A stretch of DNA of 64,000 bases from Salminus brasiliensis (Eukaryota > Chordata > Actinopteri > Characiformes > Bryconidae): assembly GCF_030463535.1 (NCBI RefSeq), contig NC_132883.1:32095873-32159872 (forward strand), read 5' to 3'. Positions 57,165 to 64,000 of this stretch are shown here, piece after piece. The notes under the pieces were generated by a model. The model had not been told where the DNA came from, searched no databases, and saw only the letters and a list, made by a program, of their open reading frames with translations. How positions within the stretch are numbered: the stretch's first letter is position 1; each line of letters opens with the position of its first letter. Made by a program: the position numbers and the translations under genes.

Positions 57165-57800
57165 AGTATGTTCCACATATTACACCACATTCCAAATTAT
57201 TATGCATATTGGATTGCAGTGTTATATTGATTTTAGATTTTAGTTTTTCAATGAAACCCATGGACGTTATTGTGTCTCAGGGCTCTTTGGATCAATGAAA
57301 GCAATCTCAGACACCTGTGATAATTAGTTTGCCAGATGAGCCCAATTAAAGGAAAACTACTTAAGACATTATACATCGCTAAGCAGACTACAGGTTTTGA
57401 GCAATATGGAAAATGATCTCTTTGCTGCCGAAAAGCATCAAATACCTTGGACAACATAAGATATTTTATGAAAACCTAGGCATGATAATTGTACTGTTAA
57501 GAGATTTGTGGCTGATTGTCACAGACATGTTTGTGCAGATAAAGGCATAATGAGGTAGGTTTCTGCAAGACAAATTTATAAGATTAAGAGAGCATTGGTT
57601 AAAATGCAATTACAAAGCAGTAGAACAGGTATTTGTCTTCCGTAGCAAAATCTTCATGCATAACAATGCACCAGCTCATTGGCTGCAGAGGGCATAAAAA
57701 GAGAGCAACCCCCATCCCCTGTCCTCAACCCTATTGAAAACCTTATTTCTGTTTCTAGTAGTATAAGAAACTGTAAAATTTAATAGACAATATTAACTGT
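57165..57800 (+). mobile_element. Internally deleted Tc1-like element
   Basis: The leader words are AGCAATCTCAGACACCTGTG and TTTGCCAGATGAGCCCAATT. Then comes transposase N-terminal sequence (GATTTGTGGCTGATTGTCAC, GATAAAGGCATAATGAGGTA). From about 57645 it jumps to the C-terminal DDE part (ATCTTCATGCATAACAATGC, CCCCTGTCCTCAACCCTATT). More than half of the transposase is missing. The left terminus is probably near CCAAATTATTATGCATATTG (57190). Confidence 0.75.
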
Positions 57801-58220
57801 TAATTTAGGACAACACAATAAAAAGACTCCTGCTGTCATTGTACAGAGAGGATTAATGCTATATCATAATTTAGTTATGGTCAGTCAGTCTTTCTGGAAA
57901 TTCTTAATGTCACACATCTGCCAACTGCCTCTTCTCCGGACTAGATCTCACAGGTTTCTCATGTGACTGCAAGCTCCTATCAACATTCAGTATTGTGATT
58001 CTAGCAACACTTGGCCAAATGCCCAAACAAAATTCTTTCAAAATAAAAGTCCTCCTAAACCTGAATAAAAATATTTTTTCTATGACTATCTGAATTGAAA
58101 AGTATAAACTAGTTTAAGACACAAAGAGTGTTTGCAACAATCTAAAAGCGTATTAAAATTAACTAAAATTATTAACTATACATAATACCAGATAATAGGG
58201 AGAAATCATTCTATACTTAG

Positions 58221-58425
58221 TGTTGCTGAGAAATACAGTTTTGCGCTGGAAACTTTATTAACATAATTTAAATCAGGACACGTAAATCTTTAATAAATAG
58301 TTTATTTTTTTCTTTATGAATATAATCTGACACAGGACACATAAATCTGTAATAAAAGTGGTACTATGAAGGAGAATATACAGCTTTCAGCCACTGGCAC
58401 CATGTTTTGTACTAGGTGAATACAC
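58221..58425 (-). repeat. Inverted copy of the ~190 bp repeat
   Basis: The reverse complement contains CTTTTATTACAGATTTATGT, TCCTGTGTCAGATTATATTC and CAGCGCAAAACTGTATTTCT, matching the plus-strand units at 60771-61150. It also has an internal partial duplication of the GATTTA(T/C)GTGTCCTG part. Confidence 0.78.
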
Positions 58426-58894
58426 AAAAGCAGTGAATTTCAGACATGGATTTGGATTTGATGTCTGAACTCAATTATTTAGGTCTTTGAATAACTAAAA
58501 CCACATTTTGCATTAGGGTAACAATAAATGTTACCGAATAATTAAACAAGATTTTGGACAATTAATCTGCTTTTAGTATATTTTAGTAGTCTGGATTGAG
58601 TATTTATTATTTTTGCAATTTGGCAGGCATATGTACTGTCATGGTAAGCTGCTTCTGGAGCTCACCTTACATATTTCAGTCCCTGTTTTGTTCTCAAAAA
58701 CAAAGACAAAAACAAACAAACAAAGTTTTGTTCTCCTCTTATTTAGTCATTAACATTCCAGTCGCACTTAAACTGCAATTTACCATATACCAGTGGCCTT
58801 ATTGTAATCAATGCTGACTGCTTTATATTAAGTCAGTGCCACAAATGTCTCTGTAAATTTAATAAAAACCTGAATTGATTCTTAAGTTGACAAC

Positions 58895-58927
58895 AACAAC
58901 AATAATAATAATAATAATAATAATAAT
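58895..58927. repeat. (AAT)n microsatellite
   Basis: A run of about ten AAT units preceded by ACAACAACAAC. Confidence 0.92.
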
Positions 58928-59239
58928 TACAAAATGCTCATTGATTTCTAAAAATCTTAAACAGAGCAGATGAAACTACATATTTTTACACCATACACAG
59001 TGTCTCTCTGGATAACTGCATGGTAGGGGGGTGCTTATTGTGGTCTCCAGTGAAACCATATAATTGTGCATGCCTATACTACTGATCTGACCCAACTATT
59101 CTGGGTTCTACAGTAATCACAAAAACACTAACAAAATGTTTAATTTTCTCTCATGTGAACTCGTGATAATGTTAATATCTTGCAGCAATTTAGTTCAAAG
59201 TCTTTTGACAGCATCTCCAACAGTGTCAGTTTCCTAACT

Positions 59240-60720
59240 TCATCTTTCATCTTTTACAGTTATGAGTGTAGTCTACACCGTTGAGCTGTGCCTTCAAAAT
59301 GCCAATCAGAACAATATCGACACCATGTCCCAGACAAGATCAGGGACCTTATTCTGGACTATTACAACTGTTTCAGAGAGTCACATCTGGAACAACAACA
59401 TTTGCGGTTCATCGATTGGACAAGGGCATTATCAAGGGATGTACAATTTCAGTGATTTTGTTTGTGATGGCTATATGCTGATGAAGTCAGCGGAGGTGGA
59501 GTGTAGAGGTCCGCTCACCAGGTCAGGTGTGTGACAGCCCCCCATTAAAGCCTATATGGAAAATCTGACAGTGACCACAACATCAGTACCAGGTTGCAGA
59601 TGGATCCTTTAAGGCCTGGAATGTCTCATCATGTGGGCCTGGATGGACTTTATGCCGGCTAAGTCACAATCCCTGGTACTGAAGAGGGGGAAGCAACTGG
59701 CAGAGAGCTGAGATGTTGGCTAACAGCAGTGGACAAGTCGGGGCTGCCAGGCAATTTCAAGGTCTGGATGTACCAGCATAGCATTCTACTACATCTACTC
59801 TGGCCAGCAAACCACGACCTTGCTACAGGGGGGAAAAAAGTGTCACTTAGACCAGGAGGAGGTCTGAGTGGGAGTGGAGGATGTTCGCTCTAGTAGATGG
59901 TGGGGATGCGACAACAGGCGACATGGATGAAATGGGAGCAGGACCAGAAGATCACATGGTCAGGGCTCTGGAGGATACAATTTCTGATTCAGTCAGTCTA
60001 AGGTGTCCTTCCCAGTCCATCCAACCTCTTCTGCTGGAGCCTCGAAGAAACACAGACGTGTCCACTGTGCCAGAGAAAAGGATCGCTGGAACACATCTTG
60101 AGCTCCTGCCCCAAAGCCCTGGGAGAAGGGCGCTATCGTTGGCACCATGACCAGGTGCTGAGGGTCATAGCAGATGTCATCAGCACGGGCATCTCCTTTA
60201 GCAGTCAGCAACAACCAACAAAGCATTCCATTATTTGATAAAGCCTGGGAGAAGGAAAAACGACAGGGAGGCTTCTGGCAACAGCAAGGGACTGGCAGCT
60301 GAAGGTGGACCTAGACAGGCAGCTCTAATTTCCTACCATGCTCAGGCCAGATATGGTACTGATGTCTGAAACAACAAAACAAGTGGGCCTAATGAAGCTA
60401 ACGCTAAAGCTCGGGTGCAGGAGGCTTTTGAGAGGAAGAGGGCTAAGTATGAGGAGATGGTAAGCGTGTACTGAAGCAGGGGGTGGAAGACCTGGTGTGA
60501 TCCTATCGAAGTCGGTGCAGAGGCTTTGCAGGCCAGGCACTCTACAGGGCTCTCAAGAGGTTGGGGATCAGAGGGCTGCACAGCAAAAAAGCCATTGGGA
60601 AGATCTCTCATGCTGCAGAGAAAGCATTGAGATGGCTGTGGATCAAGCGGGGAATCCGTGGACTTAATCTACTTAGACACAAGCCGCCTCACCCCTGCTT
60701 GGGTCGCCAGCGAGGGTGTA
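59240..60720 (+). pseudogene. Fossil of a LINE with restriction-like endonuclease (R2/R4/NeSL-like)
   Basis: The remnants follow one protein order. RT pieces are LDKGIIKGCTISVILFVMAI, then SAEVECRGPLTRSGV, then DLTVTTTSVPGCRW. A CCHC motif follows: CPLCQRKGSLEHILSSC (C-x2-C-x7-H-x4-C). Then come ALGEGRYRWHHDQVLRVIAD and an endonuclease-like block, RPDMVLMSETTKQVGLMKLT, where I would expect Glu in place of Lys in the last motif. The end reads CRGFAGQALYRALKRLGIRG, then HAAEKALRWLWIKRG. The C-terminal CCHC plus PD-type nuclease fits LINEs that lack an APE endonuclease. Many shifts and stops. Confidence 0.65.
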
Positions 60721-60770
60721 TGATGTTAAAAGACCCGAAACACCTAATTACCCCAGTTAACCTCACTGTT

Positions 60771-61250
60771 TTCACCTAGTATAAAACTGTATATATATCA
60801 AGTATAAAGCTGTATATTATTTTTCTTCATAATGCCACTTTTATTAAAGATTTATGTGTCCTGTGTCAAATTATATTTATAAAGAACCAGCGCAAAACTA
60901 TATTTCTCAGCAATTCTAGTTTTAGTACAGGCATTACGGCCATAATGCCTGAAATCAATGGATTTTGTGTTTTCGCCTCGTATAAAACATGGTGCCAGTG
61001 GCTGAAAGCTCTATATTTTCTTTCATAATTCTTAAACGCTTCTGTGTGCCAATTAAGATAATATTTTTAAAAAGTGACCGTAAAACTGTTTCTCAGCCAC
61101 TAGTCTCATAATAGATACTGTTGCCATATAGTCAGAAACACACAAATTAATTTCCTATTCTACAAGAATGTATGGTGCCAGTGGTTGAATGATTTATTTA
61201 CATAATGTCACATTTCTTAAAGCTTCACATTGTGATTAGGATGCCAGGGG
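60771..61250 (+). repeat. Decaying ~190 bp tandem repeat (about 2.5 units)
   Basis: Units start near 60771, 60969 and 61153. Each has a ...CTAGTATAAAAC / CCTCGTATAAAACATGGTGC / GAATGTATGGTGCCAGTGG head, a TTTCTTCATAATGCCAC-like middle and a TTTCTCAGC(C/A)A end. The third is partial. A reversed unit lies at 58221-58425, so the LINE fossil is flanked by opposite orientations of the same repeat. Confidence 0.75.
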
Positions 61251-61868
61251 ACTTCAAATAGGGTCTAAGATGTTGGCCATTGCAGTGTATATGTCTGAGG
61301 GTAGGAGGGAGTTAAATATCTCAAAAAAATTGGAAAATGTGTTAATGAACATTAATACATAAACATTTATTATTTACTAAGACCACGGAATAGCCTTAAT
61401 AGTCTATATGGCCAAAACATCTCCTTTCTGTTTCAGCCTGAGTGTCTCTCAAGTAAAATAATATAAAACAAAAGTGTTACTTTTACCATCTTTCACATTA
61501 GGTTTTTATTTTCATGCCAATTATAAGAAATACATGAATAAAATAAAAACGTCACCAGTTTGACCAATGGCTGCATGTAGACGGAGGTACCAGTAGTGGC
61601 AGTAAAAAGGCGGGAATTAAGCAACGTGACTAAAGTGCTTTCATTTTCCAACATTATTATGCTCAAATTTAAAATACAGAGTTTTCAGTAAAATTAGCGA
61701 ATCAACAATAGTTATAAGAAAACTAAGGTAAGGGTAAAAATAAAAAGCCACTACAGGCAACGAGTTTAACCTGGCGTTTTCCTCATCCTGCCGCTATAAT
61801 AATTTTTGACAGAATTCTTTCTGTTGGAAGATAAGATTTTACAAGCTGCCTTTTATTTTGACGGAGAA

Positions 61869-62006
61869 GTAAACGCAGGTGAAATAAGGTAATAACGTCA
61901 TTACAGCTCCGTAAAATGAGCAGTTGCTGGAAAGTCGTGACTTTCCAGCAATTGCTCATTTTACGGAGCTGTAATGACGTTATTACCTTATTTCACCTGC
62001 GTTTAC
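61869..62006. repeat. Near-perfect 68 bp inverted repeat with 2 bp spacer
   Basis: Left arm 61869-61936, spacer GT, right arm 61939-62006. By eye there is one mismatch in 68 (CAGTTG against CAATTG). The arms begin GTAAACGCAGGTGAAATAAG and the tip is GGAAAGTC|GT|GACTTTCC. No coding capacity, and it is not related to any other repeat in the window. Confidence 0.95.
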
Positions 62007-62009
62007 GAC

Positions 62010-62680
62010 ACAAACTAACCTGGCCATAGAATATTTGCCAATATTAATTATTAATTATTTATTTTATCAGATTTACCAAGGGGTTGGGTTGCTTTATATT
62101 AGTCATTACATAGCCCAAGTGTTCCAAAAGCAGTCCAGCTTACCGCAGGATCTATTACATGTTCCTGTCCACTGTGAATGCCACTGCCAGAACCGTGATT
62201 CATGATATGATTGGGCCAGCCCTATGTCAGTAAAGAAAATAACAAATGTACCGCAGACCAGCGTGTTTCAAGAGCCGGTGCTTAGGAAACAAACTCTTGC
62301 GCTGACATTGTTTTGCCGAATGTACTACGCAAGAAAGACCCACGCGAAAGGGATTGGTGTTCAACAATGTGATTGGACCAGCCCACTGTCAATCTCGCCG
62401 CTGATCTACTTGGTTTTATGGGCCGGTCAGACCAAAAAAGGGTCGGCACTGTCGGTCCACCGGGAAAATGCCCGGTATGCCAGATGGCCAGTCCGTCTCT
62501 GCCACCGTCTGACCGAAACTTTTTGGCTTAGCCCTGGAGCCCTAGAATAATGAGATGAGTGGCGTTGCACCTTTGAACTGATGCCGCCCTGGATATTGCT
62601 TTTGCAAAGACAGAATAGACAGTTCTGTGTGATGTTCCTTGGAAATGGATAAAGATGCATATGTGCGTGGAACAGTGGCT
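62010..62680. other. GC-richer non-coding stretch, possibly a hAT terminus
   Basis: 62230-62550 is clearly GC-richer than its surroundings and contains GGGCCGGTCAGACCAAAAAA. It ends in GGCTTAGCCCTGGAGCCCTA, whose reverse complement begins TAGGGCTCCAGGG, like hAT ends. No transposase or matching opposite end was seen. Confidence 0.3.
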
Positions 62681-62686
62681 CAGTGG

Positions 62687-62974
62687 GGCAGTGGTGGCTC
62701 AGCGGTTAGAGCGCCGGGATATTGATAACAGGGTTGTGGGTTCGATTCCCGGGCTCAGCAAGCTGCCACTGTTGGGCCCTTGAGCAAGGCCCTTTACCCT
62801 CTCTGCTCCCCGGGCGCTGGAGTTGGCTGCCCACCGCTCTGGGTGTGTGTGTGTGTACTCACTGCCCCTAACACGTGTGTGAGTGTGTGTTCACTACCAG
62901 ATGGGTTAAATGCGGAGGACACATTTCGCTGTACAGTCTACACTGTACGGTGACAAATACGTGCACCTTTACCT
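62687..62974 (+). mobile_element. tRNA-derived SINE, copy 2
   Basis: A box TGGCTCAGCGG at 62695 and a canonical B box GGTTCGATTCC at 62739. The body (GCTGCCACTGTTGGGCCCTT, TGGAGTTGGCTGCCCACCGC) and tail (ATGGGTTAAATGCGGAGGAC) match copy 1 closely. This copy has the better-preserved promoter boxes. Confidence 0.88.
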
Positions 62975-62979
62975 TAACA

Positions 62980-64000
62980 TGTGCCTTCTTCAGTGCTGGA
63001 CAATGATCCATGCTGTCTTCTCTATTTTTCAAAATTGTCTTCAAAAAGACAGGTATCCCACTCTGTATCTTGGGTTGAAAACTCTCAAAGTTTTAATAGT
63101 GACACAGTGTTTTTAAAAAAACCCAGTGAATCATACAAATTGTTTACTGTTGACAGGGTGCCTCGACATGTGAATGGCTTTTGATTCTCATGGAAATGGT
63201 AGGTTAAGGCATCAAACGTAACGATGCATTCATTACTGCTGTTCGATTAAAGGCTATCTTCTGCAGCGTGTGTTTAACGCAGAACAACGGCCTCAGCTTT
63301 ATAATCAAACACCATAATTCATATAAAAATCCTGCTCAACAAAGCGCCAGGCATCACTGCCATAACCATTCTTTCGATGTTTGTTTTGCTGCCCTCCTTA
63401 GGCCAAAGATTGCTAGTGCAGGTGATGGGCTGTTTCCAAAAACATAAACGCACATTCGGTAATCTACCACCTCTTTGCTAAGATCTGTTTTCTCTGAACC
63501 ACAAGAACTCTAAGAAGTCACTGTAATTGTTGCACAAAACAATAGAACAATAGAACATTTATATGCTGTTACTGCACTGGTTATTTTCTGAATCTGGGGA
63601 GCACTCAAATGAGACTGTTGTTAAGGTCTGGTACAGAAGGCGAAACCACATTCAGTGAGATTTTGTCGTATTGTTTACTGGAATCGAAGACCACAAGTCT
63701 GCGTCGTTGACTCCTGTTCCATGATCTGGATGAAGGTTAGCTCCTCAATGGAATGGGCAAGCGGATTGTCATAATCTGTTGTACAGACGTTTTTCCCATA
63801 TTATCTTTTATCTTTTTATTGTATTTGATTCTCACATGGAATAAGGTTAGTTGGTCTTTCATTGCCGAGGATGCAGATCTTCAGGGCATTTGCTATGTTT
63901 GCTTTATGAGCGCCCCCTATGCATTCTTTACCTGTTTTGACCCGCCCAGTCCAGCCTTTGCACATATGATGCATTGTGAGGGCCATTGTGTTTGAGAGGT
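62980..64000. other. Right-edge sequence without recognised features
   Basis: Several short frames exist, but none resembles a protein I know and no splice-consistent exon was recognised. The longest open stretch, 63753-63995, is rich in hydrophobic residues, but base composition and lack of similarity give no support for a gene. Confidence 0.5.

Noticed and set aside
63753..63995. Possible membrane-protein exon (hydrophobic frame)
   Set aside because: No similarity, no supporting splice pattern, and the frame could easily arise by chance in AT-rich DNA.

Overview
The window is vertebrate genomic DNA, almost certainly from a teleost fish. It has three split protein-coding genes with GT-AG introns, no operons, an AT-rich intergenic background, and a very high load of fish-type mobile elements: Tc1/mariner, L2-like LINEs, a tRNA-derived SINE, and hAT, Harbinger and Gypsy fragments. 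I cannot name the species.

Genes. (1) dock5, minus strand, about 4924-26727: 28 coding exons were assembled by hand. They join without a frame break into 982 codons, covering the SH3 domain, the DHR-1 lipid-binding domain and the start of the armadillo-like region. The catalytic DHR-2 half is absent and must lie beyond the left edge. (2) nefm, plus strand, 45086-47947: three exons, 727 codons, with a TATA box and a convincing poly(A) signal. It encodes a type IV intermediate filament protein with a Glu/Lys-rich tail and no KSP repeats. (3) asb6, minus strand, 51449-56109: six exons, 435 codons, ankyrin repeats plus a SOCS box. dock5 and a neurofilament gene are also neighbours in tetrapods, so that part is conserved synteny. 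asb6 is not part of the human cluster.

Layout. 1-1230 is a truncated L2 LINE. 1231-4923 is the last visible dock5 intron and carries a recent nested micro-duplication that copies pieces of dock5 exons 26 and 27. 4924-26727 is dock5; its intron 12 is almost entirely three abutting Tc1-like elements. 26728-44985 is a transposon-rich spacer: Tc1, an inverted-repeat MITE, a hAT fossil, a Harbinger fragment, L2 pieces, a nearly complete mariner with a SINE inserted at its active site, a Sleeping-Beauty-type terminus, a Gypsy remnant and LINE fragments. nefm follows, then a stretch of unclassified sequence and a Tc1 element abutting asb6, whose last exon is flanked by direct repeats of a Tc1 fragment. 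56110-64000 has no recognisable host gene. It contains a decayed Tc1, an R2/R4/NeSL-like LINE fossil between inverted copies of a ~190 bp tandem repeat, a near-perfect 138 bp palindrome, and a second SINE copy.

The three host genes are functionally unrelated as far as known: Rac GEF signalling, axonal cytoskeleton, and an E3 ubiquitin ligase adaptor. I found no unambiguous new biological system. The most interesting signals are structural: the palindrome, the template-switch-like duplication in dock5, the SINE inside the mariner active site, the paired Tc1 elements across a TA tract, and the KSP-free neurofilament tail. Exon borders, identities and counts were read by eye and no database was searched.
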